From the NCBI RefSeq assembly GCF_014843825.1, contig NZ_JHQR01000061.1:24439-88438 (forward strand): DNA of 64,000 bases, written 5' to 3'. Numbering within the stretch: position 1 is the stretch's first letter; each line of letters begins with the position of its first letter. The notes beneath the pieces were generated by a model. It was given only the letters and a program-made list of their open reading frames with translations. It was not told the DNA's origin and searched no databases. Shown in pieces: positions 8,562-17,238 of this stretch. The DNA is from Mesorhizobium silamurunense (lineage in GTDB: Bacteria > Pseudomonadota > Alphaproteobacteria > Rhizobiales > Rhizobiaceae). Both the position numbers and the translations under genes were made by a program.

Positions 8562-9206
8562 TCAGCCCTGTTCGGACTTCCAGGCGGCGGCCGCAAGCAT
8601 CGCTTCGCCTATGTGCCGGTCGCCTTGGGCGTTCAGCATTTCGCCAGCATTGCGAATATCGCGGGGTTCCTTGTTCTGGCTGAGCTTGGCTTTGCCGACA
8701 AGGCGGGTGATCTCGATCTCCAGTCCGACGATCGCCTTGACCATTGTGTCGATAAAGTCCCTAGGCGCGTCGCCCATCTTCCAAGGGACAGGCTGGGCTG
8801 CCTCGTGCCTGCGGGTCAGTCTGGCGACATTGTGACGGACATAGCTCTCGTCGTCACGGACTGTGATCCGTCCGTATGCATGGGCAACGAGGTAGTTCCA
8901 GGTCGGCACCTGCCGGTGGAACTCCTGCTTGCTCGGATACCATTGCGGCGAGACATAGGCGTCGGCCGCGCGGAACACGACGAGCACCTCATCGCCGGTC
9001 GACACGTCCTGCCAGACCGGGTTGTTACGGGCGACGTGGCAGTTCAGAGCGCCGTGCCTTCCCTGCGCCCGGTCGAGTTCGAAGGGAATGTGATTGGCAT
9101 CGAGCCCGCTCCTGCCATGGGTGATCAATACGCCAAGGGCGCTCGTCTCTATCAGATCGTGGAGAGCCTCTTGGCTAGGTTCGTCGAAATGTGGGGGTAC
9201 GTACAT
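8562..9206 (-). CDS. PaiB-like FMN-binding protein (copy 1)
   Basis: This 214-residue protein matches the FMN-binding split-barrel PaiB family ('negative transcriptional regulator'): MYVPPHFDEPS at the start, SGLDANHIPFELD, AYVSPQWYPSKQEFHRQVPT and VPTWNYLVAHAYG. The ATG at 9206 has AAGGAA upstream; GTG 9209 is the alternative. PaiB was named for sporulation and protease repression in Bacillus, but the fold suggests a flavin enzyme or sensor. It lies 33 bp downstream of the DapA-like gene in the same direction. A second copy sits at 19980. Confidence 0.88.
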   Translation of the reverse strand: MYVPPHFDEPSQEALHDLIETSALGVLITHGRSGLDANHIPFELDRAQGRHGALNCHVARNNPVWQDVSTGDEVLVVFRAADAYVSPQWYPSKQEFHRQVPTWNYLVAHAYGRITVRDDESYVRHNVARLTRRHEAAQPVPWKMGDAPRDFIDTMVKAIVGLEIEITRLVGKAKLSQNKEPRDIRNAGEMLNAQGDRHIGEAMLAAAAWKSEQG

Positions 9207-9239
9207 CACGGTTCCTTCACTGTCGGCCGGTTTCGCCGT

Positions 9240-10142
9240 TCATTGAGCAATGCCCGCCGGCAGGCGTTTCAGCGCCTCGACGATCTGACGCTTTGCGACA
9301 GCCGGGAGCGACAGGATCGGGCTCGGAGGTTCGGCGCGGCAAATGTCGAGCAATTCGGCGAGCACATAGACGACGCGAAGGCTGGAGAACTGCTTGAAGA
9401 GATCCCAGATTGGCGTCAATGCGGCGTCGAGGCGGCGTGCTTCGATCGCATCGCCCGCCTGCGACGCCCTGACAATCTCTATGCAGACCTCGGGCAGGAT
9501 GCCGGCCAGCACGCTGTACCAGGTGTCGGCTCCGGCGATCATCGCTTCGGTGGCATTCCAATCGCCGCTGTAGCCGATCGAAAAGCCTTCCGGCACGATG
9601 CTCCTCTGCCCGGCCAGATGGCTTCGGATTTTGTCGCTCTTGTCCGTTGGATTCTTGATGGCGACGATCCCCGGCACCTTGGCCAAGCGGCTGACAAGTG
9701 CTGGAGTGAAATGGAAATGCGTCGTTCCGGGATTGTCGTAGATGACAATCGGAAGGCCACCTTCGCGCGCCACGGTCGAGAAATGTTCGAAGACCTCGTC
9801 ATCGGTGAGCGGGGTGTACGAGACAGCCGCGAGCAAACCCGCGGCAGCGCCGAGGGCCTTGGCGTCCTGCGCGAGCCTTACCGCCTCGTCGGTGCGTAGC
9901 GCGCCCACGCCCACCACGACCGGCGTCTGCCCATCGGCTGCCTCCAAAGCCTCGGCAAGGGCCCGTCGCCGCTCTTCGCGCGTGAGGTAAATGTAGGTCC
10001 CGGTGCTGCCGAGAAGGCCGATGGAATCGACCTTTGCGGCGCAAAGCCGTGTAATCAGCTTGCGCAGGGCCTTAGTATCGACGCGGCCGTCACGATCACT
10101 CGGCGTGATGGGGAATGCGGAAAGCCCGCTCAGGAATGCCAT
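9240..10142 (-). CDS. Dihydrodipicolinate synthase (DapA)/N-acetylneuraminate lyase family aldolase
   Basis: The 300-residue TIM-barrel class I aldolase carries the Schiff-base lysine K163 in GIVAIKNPT, the proton-relay tyrosine Y135 in IVIYDNPG, and the GSTGTY motif near residue 46. Family members cleave or form 2-keto acids with pyruvate as the usual donor or product. It is unlikely to be the housekeeping DapA, because it lies in an accessory operon with a gamma-lyase-like enzyme (10203-11438) and PaiB copy 1. A catabolic role yielding pyruvate or a 2-oxo acid is the best inference. Confidence 0.88.
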   Translation of the reverse strand: MAFLSGLSAFPITPSDRDGRVDTKALRKLITRLCAAKVDSIGLLGSTGTYIYLTREERRRALAEALEAADGQTPVVVGVGALRTDEAVRLAQDAKALGAAAGLLAAVSYTPLTDDEVFEHFSTVAREGGLPIVIYDNPGTTHFHFTPALVSRLAKVPGIVAIKNPTDKSDKIRSHLAGQRSIVPEGFSIGYSGDWNATEAMIAGADTWYSVLAGILPEVCIEIVRASQAGDAIEARRLDAALTPIWDLFKQFSSLRVVYVLAELLDICRAEPPSPILSLPAVAKRQIVEALKRLPAGIAQ

Positions 10143-10202
10143 TGCGTTGCTCCAAATTTCTGCATGGGCGCCAGTGTTGGAAGCGAGATGGGAACCGGCT
10201 TA

Positions 10203-11438
10203 TCAGAGCAGTTCCAGTGCCTGCCTCAGATCGGCGATCAAGTCGCCGGCGTCCTCCAGACCGACCGAGAGACGCATGAGGTCCTCGCCGACGCCATCGG
10301 CAAGATGAGCATCCTTGCGGATGCTCTTACGGGCTCGTGTCAGACTCGCCGGATGGTAGATGAGGCTGTCAGCATCACCGAGGCTGACCGCTCGGGTGAC
10401 CAGGGTGAGCCGGTCCATCATGCGGCGCGCGCCCTCGAACCCGGCGTGGAGGCCGAAAGCCAACATGCCTGATCCCTGGGACATCTGCTTTCGGGCAATC
10501 GCCTGATCGGGATGCGAGTCGAGGAACGGGTAGCTCACCCATGCCACCGCAGGATGCGCCTCGAGCGCTTGCGCGGTCGAAAGAGCCGTCGCGCTGTGTC
10601 GCTCCATGCGGAGCGCGAGCGTCTTGAGCCCGCGCAGGATCAGGAACGCCGAGAGTGGTGATAGTGCGGCACCGGTGATATAGCGCAGACCCGTTTCGTG
10701 CAGCGTGTGAAGTGTTTTCGCGTCACCCAAGATCGCCCCGCCGAGAGCATCGCCGTGGCCATTGATATACTTCGTCAGCGAGTGGATGACGATATCGGCC
10801 CCGTGTTCCAGCGGCCGCTGGAGCGCGGGCGAGGCAAAGGTGCTGTCCACCGCTACCTTCACGCCGCGCGCGTGTGCGCGTTCGGCGATTTCGGCGATGT
10901 CGAGGATGCGGCTCAGCGGGTTGACCGGGGTCTCGAAGAAAACAAGCCGGGTCCGGTCAGTGATCGCGCCATCGAGATTGTTTGGCTCGGACAGATCGAC
11001 CGCGACGACCTTGATCCCAAAACGCGGGACCGCCTGTTCGACCATGGCGAGCGTGTTCGCGTAAAGGGTCTTGTGGACGATGAGTTCGTCGCCCTGTGAC
11101 AGCAGCGACAGGATCAGCGTGCCGAAGGCAGCCATCCCGGATGCCACGACCAGACCCGCCTCGGCCCCCTCCAGATTGGCGAGCCGTTTCTCGAGGATTT
11201 CCGTCGTCGGATTGTATTCGCGAGCGTAAAGCCTGCCGCCGAGCGCGGCTGCAGCCTCATTAGCCGCCACGCTCTCAAAGCCATATGTGGACGTCAGGAA
11301 GACCGGAGGCTGGACTGCGTTCGAAAATCCGACCGGATCGTAGCCAAAATGGATTGCGCGGGTGTCGAAGCCGAGGTCAGCGTCGCTCCGCGACCGCTCC
11401 GGAGCATTCATTTTAGTTCGATCGGTCGTGCTGGTCAT
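10203..11438 (-). CDS. Cys/Met metabolism PLP enzyme (methionine gamma-lyase-like)
   Basis: The 411-residue fold-type I PLP enzyme has the Schiff-base lysine K223 in IHSLTKYINGHGDALGG; the GHGD form is more typical of methionine gamma-lyases than of cystathionine enzymes (GHSD). PLP is held by SGMAAFG (100-106), and YAREYNPTTE (71-80) is present. The position of the methionine gamma-lyase cysteine (LYGCT) is LYANT here, residue N128, so strict methionine gamma-lyase activity is not assured. O-acetylhomoserine sulfhydrylase-like or other gamma-elimination is possible. It is divergent from the MocR regulator and is its likely target. Confidence 0.88.
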   Translation of the reverse strand: MTSTTDRTKMNAPERSRSDADLGFDTRAIHFGYDPVGFSNAVQPPVFLTSTYGFESVAANEAAAALGGRLYAREYNPTTEILEKRLANLEGAEAGLVVASGMAAFGTLILSLLSQGDELIVHKTLYANTLAMVEQAVPRFGIKVVAVDLSEPNNLDGAITDRTRLVFFETPVNPLSRILDIAEIAERAHARGVKVAVDSTFASPALQRPLEHGADIVIHSLTKYINGHGDALGGAILGDAKTLHTLHETGLRYITGAALSPLSAFLILRGLKTLALRMERHSATALSTAQALEAHPAVAWVSYPFLDSHPDQAIARKQMSQGSGMLAFGLHAGFEGARRMMDRLTLVTRAVSLGDADSLIYHPASLTRARKSIRKDAHLADGVGEDLMRLSVGLEDAGDLIADLRQALELL

Positions 11439-11480
11439 CGGTCTGTGGTGTCCTCTTGGATTTTCGGCAGAATGCGCTCA

Positions 11481-11506
11481 AACTGGTTTATATGAAATGT
11501 CCAGTT
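11481..11506. promoter_or_regulatory. Inverted repeat in MocR/gamma-lyase intergenic region (candidate operator)
   Basis: AACTGG (11481-11486) and CCAGTT (11501-11506) form a perfect 6-bp inverted repeat with a 14-nt spacer, ending just before the MocR start at 11511. MocR-type regulators commonly bind such sites between themselves and the divergent target. The assignment rests on position and symmetry only. Confidence 0.5.
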
Positions 11507-11510
11507 GGCG

Positions 11511-13049
11511 ATGATTGAAATGGTCCAGTCTCAAGATCCCGGCTCTGCGGGTGAGCACGCGATGGGTGCGCGCCAGATTTACATGGCGCTTCGAGACCAG
11601 ATTCTTGGCGGTGTTTATGAAACCGGCAGTCAGTTGCCGTCGTCGCGGGGCCTCGCAAATGAACTCGGCGTTTCGCGAACGACTGTCACCGTCGCCTACG
11701 AGCAGTTGACCGCAGAAGGTTTCATTGAAGTCCGTCAAGGCGCACGACCTCGCGTTGCATCTTCGCTGATCGGTCACCAGGCGAGCAGCACCGTCTCAAA
11801 ACGCGCCGGCCCGATTCATCTTTCCACCTACGGCGAGAGACTGCGCGCCAGTTCGCCTTGGCCAGATTACCTGCCTAACCGGTTGAAAGTGGATTTCCGT
11901 TATGGCGACCTCTCGCCGTCCGATTTTCCGGCGCTGATGTGGAAGCGCGCCATGAACACGGCGATGTCGCAACGCCCCGGGCGCCTGGCTTATGACGATC
12001 CGCGCGGATCGCCTCGCCTGCGCCAGGCGCTGCAGGGATATTTGTGGCGCGCCCGAACCCTAAGCTGCGAGGTCGAGCAGATCATTATCGCAAGCGGCTC
12101 GCAGCAGGGTCTCGACCTTTGTGCGCGCTTGCTGCTCGATCCTGCCGACAGCTTCGTGGTCGAGGACCCGTGCTATAGGATGGCGCGCCAGGTCTTTGCC
12201 AGCACAGGCGCGAGGCCTGTTTCTGTCGCCGTCGATGGAGACGGGATGAAGACGGAGCTACTTGATGGGATCACGGCGCGGCTGGCCTATGTCACGCCGT
12301 CGCATCAGTTTCCGCTCGGCGGCGTCTTGCCGGTCTCGCGCCGGTATCAGCTCCTCGAATGGGCCCGGCGCAACGACGCCTATGTGATCGAGGACGACTA
12401 CGATGGCGAGTACCGCTACGACATTCGTCCGGTACCCCCGCTGCACAAGCTGGAGGACCGCAGTTCCGTCATCTATCTAGGTACGATCTCCAAGACGCTG
12501 TCGCCGATGCTGCGCATTGGCTATCTCGTTGTCCCCCCGGAATTGCAAGACGTCTTCGCGACGGCCAAGCAGCTTCTGGACAGGCATTCTCCGGTGGCGG
12601 AGCAGGAGGCCCTGGCCTCGCTCATTGAGAGCGGCGGCTATGAAAGCCATGTGCGCCGCGTCCGCCGTCTGAACGGCGAGCGCCGAGAGACCCTGCTCGC
12701 CGCCCTTCGACGCGCGTTCGCAGACCGCATCGTCATCGAAGGCGCTGATGCCGGGCTGCATGTCGTCGTCTGGTTCAAGGACCTCCGTCGGTCGTTGGAG
12801 GACGTGCTGGTTGAAGAGGCGCGACGAGAAGGCGTGGGTGTCTATTCAATATCGCCGCTCTACGGCCGGGAAACGGATGAAGACCGCGCCGACCGGATCG
12901 GATTGGTGATGGGCTATTCCGCCTTGACCACAGGGCAAATCGAGAACGGCGTTCGACTCCTCACGGATGCTGTCGAACGGGTGAGAAGGAACTCTCCGGA
13001 CACTTCGGCTGCACCCAAGGTGTCGGCCGGCACGGCGAAACGGGCCTGA
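11511..13049 (+). CDS. MocR/PdxR-type regulator (GntR HTH fused to aminotransferase-like domain)
   Basis: The 512-residue protein begins with a GntR winged helix (IYMALRDQILGGVY, then SRTTVTVAYEQLTAEGFIE) followed by a fold-type I aminotransferase-like domain with IEDDYDGEYRYD and the PLP lysine in YLGTISKTLSPMLRIGY. Such regulators bind PLP or an amino-acid adduct and act as activators or repressors. ATG 11511 is chosen (ATG 11520 is close; TTG 11505 less likely). It is divergent from the PLP gamma-lyase-like gene. It is also co-directional with the MOSC, reductase and AceE-like genes, which it may control. Confidence 0.92.
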   Translation: MIEMVQSQDPGSAGEHAMGARQIYMALRDQILGGVYETGSQLPSSRGLANELGVSRTTVTVAYEQLTAEGFIEVRQGARPRVASSLIGHQASSTVSKRAGPIHLSTYGERLRASSPWPDYLPNRLKVDFRYGDLSPSDFPALMWKRAMNTAMSQRPGRLAYDDPRGSPRLRQALQGYLWRARTLSCEVEQIIIASGSQQGLDLCARLLLDPADSFVVEDPCYRMARQVFASTGARPVSVAVDGDGMKTELLDGITARLAYVTPSHQFPLGGVLPVSRRYQLLEWARRNDAYVIEDDYDGEYRYDIRPVPPLHKLEDRSSVIYLGTISKTLSPMLRIGYLVVPPELQDVFATAKQLLDRHSPVAEQEALASLIESGGYESHVRRVRRLNGERRETLLAALRRAFADRIVIEGADAGLHVVVWFKDLRRSLEDVLVEEARREGVGVYSISPLYGRETDEDRADRIGLVMGYSALTTGQIENGVRLLTDAVERVRRNSPDTSAAPKVSAGTAKRA

Positions 13050-13271
13050 CTTATGACGTTCGGCGATCTGCGGATTGCTGACTGGATCAGGCAAAATCGC
13101 AAAAACTGGCTCTGTCAGTCAGGCCAGTTCCCGGGCAGAGATTTCGCCGGATCAGGCTGCGACCCTCCCCGGAGCGCGGAAGCAAACATGGCGAACGAAC
13201 ATATCGAGGTGAACCCTCAAATCCGGCTGGAAGCTGGAGGCCGCGACTGCGGTCATAGAAGGCAAAGAAGC

Positions 13272-13763
13272 ATGACGTGGCAGGGAACGCTGCTTCACAT
13301 CCACGTTGCACCTGCGGCGTCCTACGAGATGGAAGAGTTGACGGAGGCACAACTCGTTGCCGGGCGCGGCATTGTTGGGGACCGATACTATCTCGGAACG
13401 GGGACCTACTCTGCGAAACCCGACGTGCGCGAAGTGACGCTGATCGAGGTTGAAGTCCTGGAAGCCATTGCACAGGGCGAACCCAGGATTCCGGGTTTCA
13501 AGGCCATGCTCGCGCCCGAAGATCATCGGCGAAACCTGACCACGCGCGGCGTACCGTTGGGTCATCTGGTTGGTACGCGCTTTCGGATCGGGGAAACCGT
13601 CCTGCGGGCTGCGCGGATGAATTTTCCCTGCAAGTATATCGAGCAACTGCTCGGCATTCCCGGTCTCTACGAGGGGCTTCTGAACCGCTCTGGCCTGAAC
13701 TGCGCGATCGAGGTTGGCGGCGTGATCCGCCCCGGTGATCCGATTCTACCAATTGACGGGTAA
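13272..13763 (+). CDS. MOSC domain protein
   Basis: The 163-residue protein is a stand-alone MOSC (molybdenum cofactor sulfurase C-terminal) domain: AQLVAGRGIVGDRYYLGTGTYS, VTLIEVEVLEAI, HRRNLTTRGVPLGHLVGTRFRIGE (in part) and LNRSGLNCAIEVGGVIRPGDP. The conserved Cys lies in MNFPCKYIEQLLG. MOSC proteins handle sulfur or molybdenum-cofactor chemistry, such as N-hydroxyl reduction in YcbX/YiiM types. ATG 13272 has a purine-rich upstream; ATG 13188 is possible. It is followed 5 nt later by the VanB-type reductase, a likely partner, as in YiiM/YcbX-like systems that use a ferredoxin-reductase partner. Confidence 0.87.
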   Translation: MTWQGTLLHIHVAPAASYEMEELTEAQLVAGRGIVGDRYYLGTGTYSAKPDVREVTLIEVEVLEAIAQGEPRIPGFKAMLAPEDHRRNLTTRGVPLGHLVGTRFRIGETVLRAARMNFPCKYIEQLLGIPGLYEGLLNRSGLNCAIEVGGVIRPGDPILPIDG

Positions 13764-13768
13764 TCGAT

Positions 13769-14719
13769 ATGGCCTCGCCCCGCATCATCATGAAACTGAC
13801 CGTGACCGCCACCCGCAAAGAGTCAGGCGACGTCCTGGTCATCGACCTGAAGCACACGCGCAAACCTCTGCTTCCGCCCTTCGAACCGGGCTCTCACGTC
13901 GATGTTCATCTGCCTGATGGGAAAGTGCGCCAGTATTCGCTCTGCGGCGATCCGACAGATCTGAGCCGCTACACAATCGCGGTGAAGCGCGAAGAGGTTG
14001 GTCGCGGCGGCTCGGCGTGGATCCACGAGGCGGTGGCGGCCGGATGCATGCTCCCGGTTTCTGCGCCTCGCAATCATTTTCCGCTTGCCCAACGCGAAGG
14101 GCCAACCGTGCTGTTGGCGGGAGGCATCGGGATCACCCCGATCCTGGCAATGGCACGCGCCTTGGAGCGGCAGGGCAAGACGTGCGAGCTGCATTACTTC
14201 ACCCGCAGCCGGGCACTCGCGCCTCTGTTGTCGGTCATCGAGCGGGAGCTCGACTGCAACACCGTGTGGCTGCATTTCGACGACGAACCGGAGACCAGGC
14301 AGGATCTTGAAACGTTGCTATCGACGCGTTCCTCCGACGCACAGCTCTATTATTGCGGTCCACCGGGCTTCATGGCGGCCGTGGACCGGGCGACCGCGCA
14401 CTGGCCGGAAGGAACCGTGCATTTCGAGGCCTTTCAGCCGCCGGAACAGGACCGTGCACCACCCGAACCTTTCACGATCACCCTTCGCGACGGGACAGTG
14501 GTTCCTGTCGCGGCCGATACTTCGGCCCTCGCAGCGCTGCGCGCCGCTGGCGTGCTGCTCATGGCATCGTGCGAGAACGGGGTTTGCGGGACCTGCGAAT
14601 GCGGAATTCTGGAAGGGCAGCCGATCCATCGGGATGCTGTCCTGTCCAAGGACGCTCGGACTCATCGGTTCATTCCATGCATATCGCGCGCAGCCGGCGT
14701 GCTGAGGCTAGATCTGTGA
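13769..14719 (+). CDS. PDR/VanB family oxidoreductase (FMN/NAD(P)H reductase with C-terminal 2Fe-2S)
   Basis: The 316-residue protein passes electrons from NAD(P)H through flavin to a plant-type [2Fe-2S] centre. Order: flavin domain (FEPGSHVDVHLPDG, RQYSLCGDP), NAD(P) domain (VLLAGGIGITPILAMARAL, LYYCGPPGFM), then the ferredoxin domain with C268, C273 and C276 in CENGVCGTCECG and a fourth Cys in FIPCISRA. The arrangement is that of phthalate dioxygenase reductase or VanB. No Rieske oxygenase is in the window, so the acceptor may be the MOSC protein immediately upstream (5-nt gap). Confidence 0.92.
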   Translation: MASPRIIMKLTVTATRKESGDVLVIDLKHTRKPLLPPFEPGSHVDVHLPDGKVRQYSLCGDPTDLSRYTIAVKREEVGRGGSAWIHEAVAAGCMLPVSAPRNHFPLAQREGPTVLLAGGIGITPILAMARALERQGKTCELHYFTRSRALAPLLSVIERELDCNTVWLHFDDEPETRQDLETLLSTRSSDAQLYYCGPPGFMAAVDRATAHWPEGTVHFEAFQPPEQDRAPPEPFTITLRDGTVVPVAADTSALAALRAAGVLLMASCENGVCGTCECGILEGQPIHRDAVLSKDARTHRFIPCISRAAGVLRLDL

Positions 14720-14771
14720 AGCCAGCCCTATCTGGAAACACCGGTGCGACGCATCAATTGCGGAGAATTGG

Positions 14772-17168
14772 ATGACATCGAAAATTGTCTATTTGAACCA
14801 AATCGAGCGGTGTGTCTCCTGGCTTGCCGCCTGGACGGTACACAATGCCAACCACGTGCGGGAAGCCGACGAGATCAAGGTTGGTGGCCACCAAGCCTCC
14901 TCCGCCTCTCTCGGCACGATCATGACCGCGCTTTATTACGCTGCACTGCGTCCGCAGGACCGGGTGGCGGTCAAGCCCCATGCCGCCCCGATCTTCCATG
15001 CGATTCAGTATCTGTCCGGGAATCAGACACGCAAGAAACTCGAAAACTTCCGCGGCTATAAGGGCGCCCAGAGTTACCCCTCGCGGACCAAGGACGTGGA
15101 CGATGTCGACTTCTCGACCGGCTCCGTGGGCCTGGGTGTCGCACAGACGCTCTTTTCCTCCCTCGTGCAGGACTATGTATCCGACCACGGTTGGATGAAG
15201 GGTCGGCCCGAGGGGCGCATGGTGAGCCTGATCGGCGACGCCGAGATGGACGAGGGCAACATCTACGAGGCCTTGATCGAGGGTTGGAAGCATGCGCTGC
15301 GGAACTGCTGGTGGATCGTGGACTACAACCGTCAGTCGCTCGACGCGGTCATCCGCGAAGGTCTCTGGCTGCGCTTCGAGCAGATATTCAAGAACTTCGG
15401 CTGGGACGTGGTGATCCTGCGCCATGGCTCTCTCCAGCAGGCCGCCTTTGCCGAACCGGGAGGGGAGAAGCTGCGCGATTGGATCGAGCGGTGCTCCAAC
15501 CAGCTTTATTCGGCGCTCACCTTTCAGGGCGGTGCGGCCTGGCGGAAGCGGCTGCTCGACGAGATTGGCGATCAGGGGCCGGTCACCGAGCTAATCGAAC
15601 GCCGTTCTGACGACGAGTTGCAGGCGCTCATGGTCAACCTGGGCGGCCACGACCTGCCGAGCCTTCTCCAGGCCTTCGAGGCGGCCTCGCAGCATGACCG
15701 ACCGGTCTGTTTCATCTGTTACACGATCAAGGGTTATGGCTTGCCGCTGGCCGGCCACAAGGACAACCATGCCGGCCAGATGACGCCCACCCAGATGGAA
15801 GGCTTCCGCCAGCGGATGGGAGTCCGGCCCGGCAAGGAATGGGATAAATGGGCCGCGGCGACGTTGCCTCCGGCAGAACTAGAGGCCTTCATCGCCCAAG
15901 CGCCGTTCTTCAGCGAGGGCCGGCGCCGGCTTACCGCGCCCGGGATTCCGGTTCCCGAGGCTCTGCCCGCGCCGGCACAGGGGGGCAAGCAGGTCTCAAC
16001 CCAAATGGGTTTCGGCCAGATCCTCAACGAGATTGCGCGCAGTGAAACGCCGCTCGCCGAGCGCATCGTCACGACTTCCCCGGACGTCACGGTGTCGACC
16101 AATCTCGGCCCTTGGGTCAATCGACGCGGACTCTTCGCCCGCGAAAGCATGGCCGATACCTTCAAGGCCGAGCGTATCCCTTCAACCTACACCTGGGAGT
16201 TCGGGCCCAAGGGGCAGCACCTCGAACTCGGCATCGCCGAATCCAATCTCATGATCATGCTCGGGGCGATGGGGCTGTCGCATTCCGTGAATGGCGTGCG
16301 GTTGCTGCCGATCGGGACCGTGTATGATCCCTTCATCTATCGCGCGGCCGATCAGCTGAACTATGCCTGCTACCAGGATGCGCGCTTTCTGCTGGTCGCC
16401 ACCCCCTCCGGCGTGACCCTCGCCCCCGAGGGAGGAGCGCACCAGTCGATCGGCACGCCGCTGATCGGCATAGCGCAGGACGGGCTTTGCGCCTTCGAGC
16501 CGGCCTTCGTGGATGAGCTCGCGGTGATCATGCGTTTCGCCTTCGACTACATGCAACGGAACGGCGAAGGCGATCCCGATGAAACGACATGGCTGCGTGA
16601 TCAGACCGGCGGATCGGTCTATCTGCGCCTGTCCACACGGCCCTTGGAGCAGCCTCATCGGGACATAGGTGCGGAGCTGGCGCGCGACATCGTCAACGGT
16701 GCTTATTGGCTGCGCCCGCCCGGACCGAACGCCAGCGTTATCATCGCCTACCAGGGCGTCGTCGCGCCGGAAGCGATTGCCGCGACGGGTCTTCTTGCGG
16801 AAGACCGGCGCGATGTCGGGCTGTTGGCGATTACATCCGCTGATCGGCTCAATGCGGGCTGGCAGGCCGCGGAGCGTGCCCGGCAGCGCGGAACAGTCGC
16901 CGCGATGAGCCACATCGAGCGTCTGCTGGCGCCACTGTCGCGCGATTGCGGGATCGTCACCGTGATCGATGGTCACCCCGCGACGCTCGCCTGGATCGGT
17001 GGCGTGAACGGTCATCGCGTCAAGGCTCTGGGGGTCGAGCATTTTGGCCAGACGGGGACTATCGCAGACCTCTATCGTCACCACGGACTCGATGCGAATG
17101 CCATCGCGCACGCGGCGCAGGCGGTCAGTGCCGGACGCAGCATTCGCTATTTGAAGTCGCTCCCTTGA
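14772..17168 (+). CDS. AceE-like homodimeric 2-oxo acid dehydrogenase E1 (thiamine diphosphate)
   Basis: The 798-residue protein resembles the E1 of homodimeric pyruvate dehydrogenase. It has the N-terminal thiamine-binding region with GDAEMDEGN (equivalent of the GDGEMDE motif), VDYNRQSLD, and the central GYGLPLAGHKDNHAG and GPKGQHLELGIAESNLM segments. It is shorter than typical AceE (about 890). GGAG lies 6 nt before the ATG. No E2 or E3 gene is present, so it either uses the cell's dehydrogenase core or works alone as a decarboxylase. The context suggests an acid such as 2-oxobutyrate from a gamma-lyase reaction (inference). Confidence 0.9.
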   Translation: MTSKIVYLNQIERCVSWLAAWTVHNANHVREADEIKVGGHQASSASLGTIMTALYYAALRPQDRVAVKPHAAPIFHAIQYLSGNQTRKKLENFRGYKGAQSYPSRTKDVDDVDFSTGSVGLGVAQTLFSSLVQDYVSDHGWMKGRPEGRMVSLIGDAEMDEGNIYEALIEGWKHALRNCWWIVDYNRQSLDAVIREGLWLRFEQIFKNFGWDVVILRHGSLQQAAFAEPGGEKLRDWIERCSNQLYSALTFQGGAAWRKRLLDEIGDQGPVTELIERRSDDELQALMVNLGGHDLPSLLQAFEAASQHDRPVCFICYTIKGYGLPLAGHKDNHAGQMTPTQMEGFRQRMGVRPGKEWDKWAAATLPPAELEAFIAQAPFFSEGRRRLTAPGIPVPEALPAPAQGGKQVSTQMGFGQILNEIARSETPLAERIVTTSPDVTVSTNLGPWVNRRGLFARESMADTFKAERIPSTYTWEFGPKGQHLELGIAESNLMIMLGAMGLSHSVNGVRLLPIGTVYDPFIYRAADQLNYACYQDARFLLVATPSGVTLAPEGGAHQSIGTPLIGIAQDGLCAFEPAFVDELAVIMRFAFDYMQRNGEGDPDETTWLRDQTGGSVYLRLSTRPLEQPHRDIGAELARDIVNGAYWLRPPGPNASVIIAYQGVVAPEAIAATGLLAEDRRDVGLLAITSADRLNAGWQAAERARQRGTVAAMSHIERLLAPLSRDCGIVTVIDGHPATLAWIGGVNGHRVKALGVEHFGQTGTIADLYRHHGLDANAIAHAAQAVSAGRSIRYLKSLP

Positions 17169-17183
17169 GCCGCCGCCGGATGT

Positions 17184-17216
17184 CTTGCGCGATTGCCACG
17201 ATGGCGGTTGCGCAAG
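17184..17216. terminator. Hairpin between convergent genes
   Basis: CTTGCGC (17184-17190) pairs with GCGCAAG (17210-17216), with further pairing inside (GCCA/TGGC around a CGA loop). The hairpin lies between the convergent AceE-like and XRE-cupin genes and may end both transcripts. There is no clear T-run, so Rho-independent function is uncertain. Confidence 0.4.
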
Positions 17217-17238
17217 AGCCAGATCGATTCGAAGCCGA

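Noticed and set aside
8445..9899. Long plus-strand frame (484 codons)
   Set aside because: It is antisense to the PaiB-like and DapA-like genes, which have clear family motifs; high GC content creates long shadow frames.
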